Origin: Rudanella lutea DSM 19387
Lineage (GTDB): Bacteria > Bacteroidota > Bacteroidia > Cytophagales > Spirosomataceae
NCBI RefSeq assembly: GCF_000383955.1
Contig: NZ_KB913013.1
Coordinates: 539,694-603,693 of the forward strand
Length of the DNA: 64,000 nucleotides
Direction of reading: 5' to 3'
Below the pieces are notes generated by a model that had not been told where the DNA came from, searched no databases, and worked only from the letters and a program-made list of their open reading frames with translations. Shown here piece after piece: positions 17,723-25,512 of the stretch. Every line of letters begins with the position of its first letter. Within the stretch, counting starts at the first letter, position 1. Both the position numbers and the translations under genes were made by a program.

Positions 17723-19021
17723 ATGGAAGTAAGTCCTACCCTGCTGATTGATCAGCGCCCGATTTCGCGGCTTCAGTACGCCACCGTCTGGATCTGTTTT
17801 CTGATGAACATGCTCGATGGCATGGATGTCATGGTGATTTCGTACGCGGCCCCGGCCATTGCCAAAAGCTGGAACGTGCGCCCCGAAGCCCTCGGGGCGG
17901 TGTTCAGTTCAGGCCTGTTCGGGATGACCGCCGGGGCCTTATTTATGGCCCCTTACGCCGACAAAATTGGCCGCAAAGCCATGATTATGCTTAGTGCGCT
18001 GATCATGGGAGTTAGTATCTACCTCACGGCCCTGTCGACGGGTATCGGCCACCTGATTATCTACCGGTTTATCAGCGGGTTGGGTATTGGTTGCATGCTG
18101 GCGAGTACGGCCGCGCTGGCGTCGGAGTACACCCCTCACAAAACGCGCGATTTCTGGGTGAGCTTCGTCATTGCGGGCTACCCGGTGGGAGCGGTTCTGT
18201 CGGGGTTGGTAGCGGCCCGCGTCATTCCCGATCTGGGCTGGCAGAGCATTTTTGAAATTGCGGGTGTGGCTACGTTTGTAACCCTGCCCCTGATCGGGCT
18301 TTTCCTGACCGAATCGCTCGAATTTTACCTCAAATCGCAACCGGCAGGGGCACTGGAAAAGGCCAATTCCATTCTGACCCGGATGGGGCAACCTACGTAC
18401 AGCCAATTACCGGCCAAACCCGCCCGGCAGGCTGTGATCCCGGTAAAGTCGCTGCTGGCCAACGACTACAAGGTTCCGACGATTCAGCTTTGGTCGGCCC
18501 TGTTTCTGGCCTTTGCTACCCTGTATTTTCTGACGAGCTGGATCCCCAAACTCGCGACCAATGCGGGCCTCTCGATGAAACTGGCCATTTATGCGGGCAC
18601 GGTGTTCAACGTAGGCGCGTTTTTCGGGATTACGATTCAGGGGTATTTTTCGAGCCGGTTTGGCCTGAAACGCACCATTGGGCTTTACCTGATTATGACC
18701 GGGGTGGTGATGATTGCCTTCCGGTTTTTTATGGGTTCAGATACTCTGCTGCTGGTGTTTGGCCTGCTGGGCTTCGGGATTCAGGGCGGCTTTGTGGGGC
18801 TTTATGCCGTGGCGGCCCGTATGTACCCAACCGAGTTTCGGACTACGGGCGTGGGCTGGGCCATCGGCATGGGCCGACTGGGGGGAATCATTGGCCCGGC
18901 AGTGGGTGGTATTCTGATCGGGATGGGGCTTTCAATGGTCACCAACTTCCTCATTTACGCCGTCCCGACCATTTTTGCGGGCATTATGACCCTGTATATT
19001 TCCTCGAAAAAGGTCAGTTAA
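17723..19021 (+). CDS. MFS transporter of the aromatic acid:H+ symporter type
   Basis: 432 residues, 12 predicted membrane segments. The first helix carries LDGMDVMVIS, matching the DG.D motif typical of the AAHS family (PcaK, BenK). The loop between helices 2 and 3 has ADKIGRKAMI, the MFS signature. It would import an aromatic acid such as 4-hydroxybenzoate or protocatechuate with protons. That fits the ring-cleavage genes 17 kb downstream, but the exact substrate cannot be read from the sequence. Its end is 10 bases from the convergent PIN toxin gene. Confidence 0.82.
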   Translation: MEVSPTLLIDQRPISRLQYATVWICFLMNMLDGMDVMVISYAAPAIAKSWNVRPEALGAVFSSGLFGMTAGALFMAPYADKIGRKAMIMLSALIMGVSIYLTALSTGIGHLIIYRFISGLGIGCMLASTAALASEYTPHKTRDFWVSFVIAGYPVGAVLSGLVAARVIPDLGWQSIFEIAGVATFVTLPLIGLFLTESLEFYLKSQPAGALEKANSILTRMGQPTYSQLPAKPARQAVIPVKSLLANDYKVPTIQLWSALFLAFATLYFLTSWIPKLATNAGLSMKLAIYAGTVFNVGAFFGITIQGYFSSRFGLKRTIGLYLIMTGVVMIAFRFFMGSDTLLLVFGLLGFGIQGGFVGLYAVAARMYPTEFRTTGVGWAIGMGRLGGIIGPAVGGILIGMGLSMVTNFLIYAVPTIFAGIMTLYISSKKVS

Positions 19022-19031
19022 GACAGCCGCA

Positions 19032-19412
19032 TCAATGCTCCAGTAAGATGAGATCTAACCCGCTTATTTTAGCAAAGTCTGTATCAAATGTGAGCAGCGG
19101 AATCCCTAAAAACAGTGCTGTAGCAGCAATTACAGCGTCCGGGAGCTTAATGCGATGTGTTTTGCGAAGTTGAATAGTTTGCGTCTTAATAGCAGGAATT
19201 AGTTCATTGAGTCGACAGTTTTCATCATCAATGAAATACCGAATTTGTTGTTCACTTTCTTCGTCAAGACGAGGAAAACTGAGCAACTCAATTTTAGTAA
19301 TAGCAGAAATGTATAAGACTTTATCCTCAATGGCCTCGACTACTTTTTCGTTTCCATTAAAGAAATAAATCAGCGAGTTCGTATCCATTACGATGGAATC
19401 ACTGCCACTCAT
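19032..19412 (-). CDS. PIN-domain ribonuclease toxin, VapC-like
   Basis: 126 residues. VMDTNSLIYF gives the first catalytic Asp, AITKIELLSF the Glu, LPDAVIAATAL the second Asp, and LLTFDTDFAKI the last, the usual four-acid PIN site for Mg-dependent RNA cleavage. Its start overlaps the end of the small antitoxin gene by 14 bases. Base composition is more AT-rich than its neighbours, which suggests acquisition by transfer. Confidence 0.85.
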   Translation of the reverse strand: MSGSDSIVMDTNSLIYFFNGNEKVVEAIEDKVLYISAITKIELLSFPRLDEESEQQIRYFIDDENCRLNELIPAIKTQTIQLRKTHRIKLPDAVIAATALFLGIPLLTFDTDFAKISGLDLILLEH

Positions 19413-19578
19413 CCCGCACTTGTTTTTGATATGTCAAGCCATCTACGGGGAATTTAATTTTCCCCGCATACTTCTTCGGGTCGAAACCTTTGCGGGCTTT
19501 TTTGGGCTGGCTGGCAATCTGCTTCAACGCTTCATCCACAGCGGAGGCTGGCGCATCTTTAGGAATCCGAATGACCAT
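19399..19578 (-). CDS. Putative antitoxin partner of the PIN toxin (59 residues)
   Basis: A short frame read directly from the sequence, ATG at 19578 and TGA at 19399-19401. It begins MVIRIPKDAPASAVDEALKQ and contains a basic middle (KKARKGFDPKKYAGKIKF) and a tail ending VRDEWQ. Translational overlap with the toxin and small size fit an antitoxin whose C-terminal half would block the nuclease. The family is not recognised (VapB-like by context only). Confidence 0.7.
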   Translation of the reverse strand: MVIRIPKDAPASAVDEALKQIASQPKKARKGFDPKKYAGKIKFPVDGLTYQKQVRDEWQ

Positions 19579-19635
19579 GTTGCTTTTGTTTTAATCAAAT
19601 ATACAACGACAACCTGACACATAAAAGATCGTTTC

Positions 19636-21126
19636 ATGCAAGGACTTTTTACCAATGCGTACCGTAACCCGGCCGCTACGGCAATTGTCGCCGATGGCAA
19701 TACCTACACCTACGGGCAGCTCCTCGATGCCTCGGCCGACATAGCCGCGCAGCTCCTCGACGGCACTGACGACCTCGCCGAAGCCCGGGTTGCTTTTATG
19801 ATAACGCCCGGCTTCGACTACGTACGGGTGCAGTGGGGTGTTTGGCGGGCGGGCGGTGTTGCGGTACCCCTGGCCCTGTCGTACCCGTTGCCTTCGCTGC
19901 GCTACGTAATCGAAGACACCGGTGCCCAAATCGTGGTGGCCGACCGGGCACACAGCCAAATCCTGGCCCCTTTGTCGGCTGAGAAAGGCTTCCGGCTGAT
20001 TATCCTTGGTGACAATGAAGCTGTCCTTAAACCCGTAACGCTGCCTACCCTGACACCCGAGCGCCGGGCCATGATCTTGTACACAAGTGGCACCACCAAC
20101 CTGCCCAAAGGCGTGGTGACTACGCACGCCAACCTCGAAACTCAGATTTCGACCCTTGTCGACGCCTGGCAATGGTCGTCGGCCGATTATACCCTGTGCG
20201 TGCTGCCCCTGCATCATGTGCACGGCATTGTCAACGTGGTGTCGTGTGCGCTTTGGTCGGGCGCTACGGTTCAGTTTATGCCCCAATTCTCAGCCGAAGC
20301 CGTTTTTGACACCTTCGCCGAAGGGCGCGTCAACGTGTTTATGGCCGTTCCGACCATCTATTTCAAACTAATTTCGTATTGGGAAAGTCAACCCGCTCCG
20401 CGTCAGCAGGCCATTTCGGCCGTATTGGCCCGGTTTCGGTTGATGGTATCGGGCTCGGCTGCGCTGCCGGTATCGGTGCTCGAAAAATGGCAGGGCATCA
20501 GCGGGCATACGCTGCTCGAACGATACGGCATGACCGAAATAGGCATGGGAATCAGCAACCCCTACGCGGGCGAGCGTCGGGTCGGATGCATCGGCAAACC
20601 CTTACCGGGCGTGGACGTTCGGCTGGTAGATGAAGCCAACGCCGACGTTGCCGCCGGGCAACCGGGCGAAATTCAGATCAAGGGGGCCAACGTGTTTCTG
20701 GAATACTGGAACCGGCCCGAAGCTACTCAGAGCGCCTTTACCCCCGACGGCTGGTTCCGAACGGGCGACATTGCCGTGGTTGAAGACGGATACTACCGAA
20801 TGCTCGGCCGCGACTCGGTCGACATCATCAAATCGGGGGGATACAAAATATCAGCTCTTGAGATTGAGGAAATTTTGCGTACTCACCCCGCCCTGAGCGA
20901 TTGCAGCGTGGTTGGGATTCCGAACGACGAATGGGGCGAACTGGTATGCGCCGTGTTGGTGCTAAAGGATCGGTCTGTTTCGGTGGCCGACATTAATGCC
21001 TGGCTGCGGGAGCAGATGCCAGCCTACAAAATTCCCCGGCAGTACCGAATCGTGGATGAGCTCCCCCGTAACGCAATGGGGAAGGTGACCAAAAACGACC
21101 TCAAACCCTTGTTTCAAACTGCTTAA
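19636..21126 (+). CDS. matB: Malonyl-CoA synthetase-like AMP-forming ligase
   Basis: 496 residues. The ATP site is YTSGTTNLPKGV, the A5 motif RYGMTEIGM, and the hinge GWFRTGDIA. The C-terminal lysine lies in PRNAMGKVTKNDL. The segment MTEIGMGISNPYAGERR with GCIGKPLPGVDVR is what MatB enzymes show; other acyl-CoA ligases differ there. MadL and MadM genes follow on the same strand, so the likely reaction is malonate + CoA + ATP to malonyl-CoA + AMP + PPi in the cytoplasm. No malonyl-CoA decarboxylase is near. A short-chain or aromatic acid ligase is the alternative. Confidence 0.8.
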   Translation: MQGLFTNAYRNPAATAIVADGNTYTYGQLLDASADIAAQLLDGTDDLAEARVAFMITPGFDYVRVQWGVWRAGGVAVPLALSYPLPSLRYVIEDTGAQIVVADRAHSQILAPLSAEKGFRLIILGDNEAVLKPVTLPTLTPERRAMILYTSGTTNLPKGVVTTHANLETQISTLVDAWQWSSADYTLCVLPLHHVHGIVNVVSCALWSGATVQFMPQFSAEAVFDTFAEGRVNVFMAVPTIYFKLISYWESQPAPRQQAISAVLARFRLMVSGSAALPVSVLEKWQGISGHTLLERYGMTEIGMGISNPYAGERRVGCIGKPLPGVDVRLVDEANADVAAGQPGEIQIKGANVFLEYWNRPEATQSAFTPDGWFRTGDIAVVEDGYYRMLGRDSVDIIKSGGYKISALEIEEILRTHPALSDCSVVGIPNDEWGELVCAVLVLKDRSVSVADINAWLREQMPAYKIPRQYRIVDELPRNAMGKVTKNDLKPLFQTA

Positions 21127-21251
21127 AAACCTTGTGCGGGTTTAGCGTTTTACGGGTATGCAACCCACACGAAGCTCACCCGGATGCGGGTTTTTCCATC
21201 CTCAACTGACCAAAAACAATAAACCCAAAACCATAAACTCATTCCAAACTG

Positions 21252-21647
21252 ATGGTCATTTACGGTGTTGCTGTACTGGCATTTTGCTACGTGATGGGGC
21301 AACTGGCAGGCGAATTTCTGGGCCAACTCATCGGCGTTGATGCCAATGTGGGCGGGGTTGGCTTTGCCATGCTCCTGCTGATTCTGTTCAACGACTGGTT
21401 CACCAAAAAAGGCTACACCGACCGCCTGACCGAGGGGGGCATTCAGTTCTGGAGCCAGATGTACATTCCGATTGTGGTGGCGATGTCGGCCACCCAAAAT
21501 GTGAAGGTGGCCGTTTCGAGCGGTCTGATTGCGGTTCTGGCGGGCGTTGTTCCAGTACTCCTGTGCGGGGCCGTGATCCCGCTGCTTGCAAAACTCACTA
21601 CGCCCAAAACCACCGAACAACATGGACCTTATCACCCGGTTTCTTGA
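21252..21647 (+). CDS. madL: Malonate transporter subunit MadL
   Basis: 131 residues, four predicted membrane helices, the standard size of MadL. Motifs such as GGVGFAMLLLI and GGIQFWSQMYIPIVVAM are typical. It works with MadM in the inner membrane as a two-subunit sodium- or proton-coupled malonate importer. The end overlaps the start of madM by 26 bases in another frame, which points to coupled translation. Confidence 0.85.
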   Translation: MVIYGVAVLAFCYVMGQLAGEFLGQLIGVDANVGGVGFAMLLLILFNDWFTKKGYTDRLTEGGIQFWSQMYIPIVVAMSATQNVKVAVSSGLIAVLAGVVPVLLCGAVIPLLAKLTTPKTTEQHGPYHPVS

Positions 21648-22386
21648 AAAAAATGGGCTGATTGTGGCGTTTCTGCTCGTCGGTCTGCTCATGTACCTGT
21701 CTGAGGTGCTCTCCCGCCGACTTACCAACCGTAAGATACCCGGCTCGGCCATTGCGATTGTGGCCGGGCTCGCTCTCGCCTACTGGGGCGGGTTACGCTC
21801 CGGTGGCGAAAAAGGGGTAGCCGACCTGAAGGTCTTTTCGGGATTCGGGCTCATGGGCGGAGCTATGTTTCGCGACTTTGCCATTGTGTCCACGGCCATG
21901 GGGGCTAGTTTTACGGTTATGCGCCAAACCGGCTGGGTGGGTGCGTTATCGTTGTTTCTGGGTATTGTCCTTTCATTTGTAAGTGGCGTAGCGGTGGGGT
22001 TGCTATGGGGATACACCGACGCCGTTAGCCTGACGACCATTGGAGCCGGCGCCTGTACGTACATTGTGGGGCCGGTCACGGGCGCTGCTATCGGTGCCAG
22101 CTCCGACGTGATGGCCCTGAGCATTGCGGCCGGTGTGGTAAAAGCCGTGGTAGTCACCATTGGCACTCCGCTGATGGCCCGCAATATCGGGCTGAACAAT
22201 CCGCACACGGCCATGATTTTTGGCGGGCTGATGGGAACCACCAGCGGTGTCTCGGCCGGATTAGCCGCCACAGACCCCAAACTGGTGCCCTACGGCGCGC
22301 TGACAGCCACGTTCTACACCGGGCTGGGTTGCCTGTCGTGTCCCTCGGTGCTGTACCTGTTGATGCGCCTGGTGTTTGGTGGGTAA
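21622..22386 (+). CDS. madM: Malonate transporter subunit MadM
   Basis: 254 residues from the ATG at 21622 (MDLITRFLEKNGLIVAFLLV); the frame runs upstream inside madL but homology starts here. About eight membrane helices, with GKIPGSAIAI-like NRKIPGSAIAIVAGLALAYW near the N-terminus and GGLMGTTSGVSAGLAATDPK in the C-terminal third. It is the larger subunit of the malonate importer. The stop is 61 bases before the MEDS-BTAD regulator gene. Confidence 0.88.
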   Translation: MDLITRFLEKNGLIVAFLLVGLLMYLSEVLSRRLTNRKIPGSAIAIVAGLALAYWGGLRSGGEKGVADLKVFSGFGLMGGAMFRDFAIVSTAMGASFTVMRQTGWVGALSLFLGIVLSFVSGVAVGLLWGYTDAVSLTTIGAGACTYIVGPVTGAAIGASSDVMALSIAAGVVKAVVVTIGTPLMARNIGLNNPHTAMIFGGLMGTTSGVSAGLAATDPKLVPYGALTATFYTGLGCLSCPSVLYLLMRLVFGG

Positions 22387-22410
22387 CGAACGGATTGAAC
22401 CGCTCGTTTT

Positions 22411-22418
22411 TACCTTTG
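22411..22418 (+). promoter_or_regulatory. -7 box of the MEDS-BTAD regulator gene
   Basis: TACCTTTG matches TAnnTTTG and lies 30 bases before the ATG at 22448. No clear -33 TTG at the right distance is seen, so strength is uncertain. Confidence 0.45.
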
Positions 22419-22447
22419 CCGTCTTAACAAACCCGCTTAACTTCGCC

Positions 22448-23920
22448 ATGTCGCGCTTTATCGGCTTGTTTACCGCATCGGAAGAAACCCTCTGGCAGGG
22501 CGTCACGGCCTTGCTGTCGACAGGGCAAACCGTGTACATCACCGACGAACACACCCTACCGCAGGTGCGGGCGGCCTTGTCGGTAGGCGAGTCGGAAAGT
22601 GGGTCGGTCGAGGTGGTGTCGTCGGCCGAGGTTTACCTGCGCGAGTCGGTAGTGCGGGCCCGGCCCGTGGTGGACGCCCTAGCCCACCGGCTCGACGAGC
22701 TACCCGCCCGCCCAGTGACCGTTTTTCTGGAAATGACCTGGGCCGTCCGGACGCCATCAGGCGATATTTACCTCCGCGAACTTCAGGAAGCCCTGCAACA
22801 GTTACTGGCCGAGCGGCCCGCGCTGACCGTCGTTTGCCTCTACAACGAGTCGATTCTGCTCGAAGACCAGCTGCTGCTGGGCCTGTTTTCGCACCCGGTC
22901 GTGTACGCGCAGGCGGGTGTGCGCCCCAACCCTTACTACCTGCCGCCCGCCATCATTCGAAAAAACGACGCCAAGCAGCGGTTCGATTACTGGCTGGCCA
23001 ATATCGACCCGCACCGGGCTGCGCCCACGCCCGCACTCGCTAAAGACCCGGTCGCTGAGAAAAAAGCGTACCCGGTCGAGAAGCCGTTTCAGAAAATGGT
23101 GGCCCAAACCGCCGAAGGCCGCTGGAAAATCCGGTGCTTCGGCGAACTCCGCATTCACCGCGAAAACGGTGAGCTGATTGACTGGAACACCAAGGCCGGC
23201 TCCACCCGGAAGCTCAAAACCATATTCGCGTTTCTGCTGCTTCGGGGCGAAAAAGGGGCTACGGCCGACGAACTCGCCGACCTGCTCTGGCCCGATGCCG
23301 AGAGCGAACAGCAGGCCATGAACCGGCTCTATCATGCCGTGCGGTACCTCCGGGCGGTACTCAACGGCAGTGCAGCCGACACCCGGCAGTCGTCGTTTGT
23401 GGTGCAGCAAAGTTCCATTTACTACCTCCGCCTACCCTACGATAGCTGGATCGACCTACCCATGTTTCAGGAGTTGTGTTTCAAGGGCAATCAACACCTG
23501 ACCGACGGCAATCTGGAACCTTGTAAAATATGCTACGAATCGGCCGAGCGGTTGTATAGCGGGGACCTGTTCAACGACATTCCGCCCAAGTACATCGACA
23601 ACAACGAAAACGACTGGTGCTGGAGTAAGCGAACCTGGTACCGCGACATGTACTATAAACTGCTCTACAGCCTGGCCCGAATTCACCGCCAAATGGGCAA
23701 CCTCGCGCAGGCAATTGCCTATGCCGATAAAGCGTTGGACGAAAACCCGAATCTGGAAGAGGCCCACCGCGAAAAAATGCTGGCTCTGGCCGAATCGGGC
23801 CGCACGGACGCCCTGCACCGGCAATACCGGATTTACGTCGAATCGCGCAAAAAATTCAACCTGGGGTCGCCTTCGGACGAAATTCGCTTGTTGTACCTAA
23901 ATCTTTCAAGAAATAATTGA
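22448..23920 (+). CDS. MEDS-BTAD fusion regulator (sensor-like domain plus SARP-type activator)
   Basis: 490 residues from the ATG at 22448 (MSRFIGLFTASEETLWQG). Residues 1-165 match the MEDS domain (sensor part of DcmR): nucleotide-like fold, EMTWAV at about 100, VVCLYNES at about 130, and the end PNPYYLPP. Residues about 215-305 are a winged helix (LLRGEKGATADELADLLWPD), and about 310-490 a BTAD/TPR-like helical region with YKLLYSLARIHRQMGN and AIAYADKALDENPNLEEAHR. MEDS domains are proposed to sense hydrocarbon derivatives; BTAD proteins activate promoters through direct repeats. Exactly such repeats lie 15 bases beyond its stop, before the P450 gene, so it probably turns on the alkylphenol operon. 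Confidence 0.8.
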   Translation: MSRFIGLFTASEETLWQGVTALLSTGQTVYITDEHTLPQVRAALSVGESESGSVEVVSSAEVYLRESVVRARPVVDALAHRLDELPARPVTVFLEMTWAVRTPSGDIYLRELQEALQQLLAERPALTVVCLYNESILLEDQLLLGLFSHPVVYAQAGVRPNPYYLPPAIIRKNDAKQRFDYWLANIDPHRAAPTPALAKDPVAEKKAYPVEKPFQKMVAQTAEGRWKIRCFGELRIHRENGELIDWNTKAGSTRKLKTIFAFLLLRGEKGATADELADLLWPDAESEQQAMNRLYHAVRYLRAVLNGSAADTRQSSFVVQQSSIYYLRLPYDSWIDLPMFQELCFKGNQHLTDGNLEPCKICYESAERLYSGDLFNDIPPKYIDNNENDWCWSKRTWYRDMYYKLLYSLARIHRQMGNLAQAIAYADKALDENPNLEEAHREKMLALAESGRTDALHRQYRIYVESRKKFNLGSPSDEIRLLYLNLSRNN

Positions 23921-23934
23921 AAAACTTCTAAAAA

Positions 23935-23971
23935 AACCAAAGATTAACCAAAGAAAGGCCAGTTATATTTG
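23935..23971 (+). promoter_or_regulatory. Direct-repeat activator site and -7 box of the P450 operon
   Basis: AACCAAAGA occurs at 23935-23943 and again at 23946-23954, start to start exactly 11 bases, one helical turn. Nine bases further, TATATTTG (23964-23971) fits the TAnnTTTG -7 box. No -33 TTG is present, as expected for an activator-dependent promoter. SARP proteins are known to bind heptamer repeats at 11-base spacing about 8 bases before the -10 box, the same geometry. TTTGGTT at 23968-23974 is an inverted copy. Confidence 0.65.
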
Positions 23972-24004
23972 GTTACGTTTTTACAAAACCAACGTGTAAC
24001 GCCT

Positions 24005-25234
24005 ATGAGCGGTTGCCCTTATCACCAGACCCGCGAGGAATTCAAGCCGTTCGACTTGACCAATCCCTTCCCGTTTTACAAGCAGGCCCGTGAAGAGGAG
24101 CCTGTTTTCTTCAGCGAAGAACTCGGCTACTACGTCGTGACCCGCTACGAAGACATCAAGGCGGTTTTCAGCAACTGGAAAACGTACACTTCCGAAAACG
24201 CACAGTCGCCGTTTAAGCCCATTGCCCCCAAAGCCAAGGCACTCATGGAAGCCCACGGCATGATTGGGCTGTCGGGATTGTCGGGGCGTATTCCACCCGA
24301 TCATACCCGCATCCGGCGCATTGTGAGCATGGCGTTCAACGTAAGCCGGTTCAAAAAACTGGAGCCGCGCATCCGCGAACTGGCGATTAACATGATTGGT
24401 CAGTTTCAGGCCGACGGCCACGCCGAAATGGTCCGTCAGCTGGCCTACGACCTACCCGCCTTCGTTATATTCATGCTGCTGGGCGTTCCTAACGAAGATG
24501 TGCAGCAGGTAAAAAGCTGGGCCGAAAGCCGTTTGCTGATGACCTGGGGCGACCTCACCGAAGACGAGCAGCTGGTGCATGCCGAGAACATGATCAAGTA
24601 CTGGAACTACTGCCAGAACCTAGTGAAGCTACGCCACGAAAACCCCACCGACGACCTCCCCGGCGACCTGGTGCGGCTTCAGGCCGAAGGGCACGAAATC
24701 AGCGACCGCGAGATTGCCGCCATGTGCTACAGTCAGCTGTTTGCAGGCCACGAGACCACAACCTCGCTCATCGGCAATGGCATCCGGGAGTTGCTGCTCA
24801 AACGCGAAAGCTGGGAGGCTATCTGCGCCAACCCGGCCCTGATTCCGAACGCGATTGAAGAGGTGCTGCGGTACTCGCCCTCGATTGTGTCATGGCGTCG
24901 GCGCGCGCTCGAAGACAGCATCGTCGGCGGGGTACACATCCCGGCCGGCTCCAATTTGCTGCTCGTAATGGGCTCAGCCAACCGCGACGAAGCTCAGTTC
25001 GAACAAGGCGAAACCTTTGATATTGAGCGAACCAACGCCAAAGAGCACCTGTCGTTCGGGTACGGGATTCACTTCTGCCTCGGCTCCCCGCTGGCCAAGC
25101 TCGAATCCAAAATTGTGCTTGAAGAACTCACCCGCCTGATCCCGAACCTCCGTATCAAACCGGATCAGGCATTCAAATTTGCCCCCAACACCTCATTCCG
25201 CGCACCAGTAGCCGTAGAGGTGGAGTGGACATAA
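24005..25234 (+). CDS. Cytochrome P450, class I, CreJ-like
   Basis: 409 residues from the ATG at 24005 (MSGCPYHQ); the frame also runs to a TTG at 23969, but that lies in the promoter. The I-helix motif AGHETTT is at 247-253, the K-helix ExxR in EEVLRYSPS, and the haem loop FGYGIHFCLG has the ligand Cys358. Soluble, with no membrane anchor. It needs a ferredoxin and reductase, which are encoded at the end of the same operon. By context it would oxidise the alkyl group of a phosphorylated alkylphenol, as CreJ does for 4-cresol phosphate. The substrate is inferred, not seen. Confidence 0.9.
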   Translation: MSGCPYHQTREEFKPFDLTNPFPFYKQAREEEPVFFSEELGYYVVTRYEDIKAVFSNWKTYTSENAQSPFKPIAPKAKALMEAHGMIGLSGLSGRIPPDHTRIRRIVSMAFNVSRFKKLEPRIRELAINMIGQFQADGHAEMVRQLAYDLPAFVIFMLLGVPNEDVQQVKSWAESRLLMTWGDLTEDEQLVHAENMIKYWNYCQNLVKLRHENPTDDLPGDLVRLQAEGHEISDREIAAMCYSQLFAGHETTTSLIGNGIRELLLKRESWEAICANPALIPNAIEEVLRYSPSIVSWRRRALEDSIVGGVHIPAGSNLLLVMGSANRDEAQFEQGETFDIERTNAKEHLSFGYGIHFCLGSPLAKLESKIVLEELTRLIPNLRIKPDQAFKFAPNTSFRAPVAVEVEWT

Positions 25235-25488
25235 TGAATGGTGAAAGAGAGAAAGAGTGAACTAACAAGCTCACATTTAGCCCATTCGCACAAAAACAAG
25301 ATTATTGAACTCCGTACTGGACAGTCGGACTTCAGACTCCAGACGTTAGACTTCTCTACAGAATGGTAGTAATTCTAACGTCTAATGTCCAACATCTAAT
25401 GTCCAGTACTGAGATCATTGAATCAGAACCACCTTGTTTTCACTCATTCACTCTTTCTCTCTTTCACTCATTCACTCTTTCGTTCTTT
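25235..25488. repeat. Nested hairpins: octad arms around a GTCCAGTACTGA hairpin
   Basis: Directly after the P450 stop, AAAGAGAG and AAAGAGTG (25241-25260) are reverse complements of the six CACTCWTT-type octads at 25441-25488. Between them, 25314-25351 and 25375-25409 form a second hairpin (GTACTGGACA ... TGTCCAGTAC). The segment 25374-25414 is an exact 41-base match, on the opposite strand, to 46988-47028. No reading frame is present; the ATG of the next gene follows at 25513. Confidence 0.8.
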
Positions 25489-25512
25489 TACCCTTGTAAG
25501 CGTTCCTACCTG

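Noticed and set aside
21586-21647. Frameshifted single malonate transporter gene
   Set aside because: MadL and MadM are normally two proteins; each frame has a complete start and end, and the overlap is natural.
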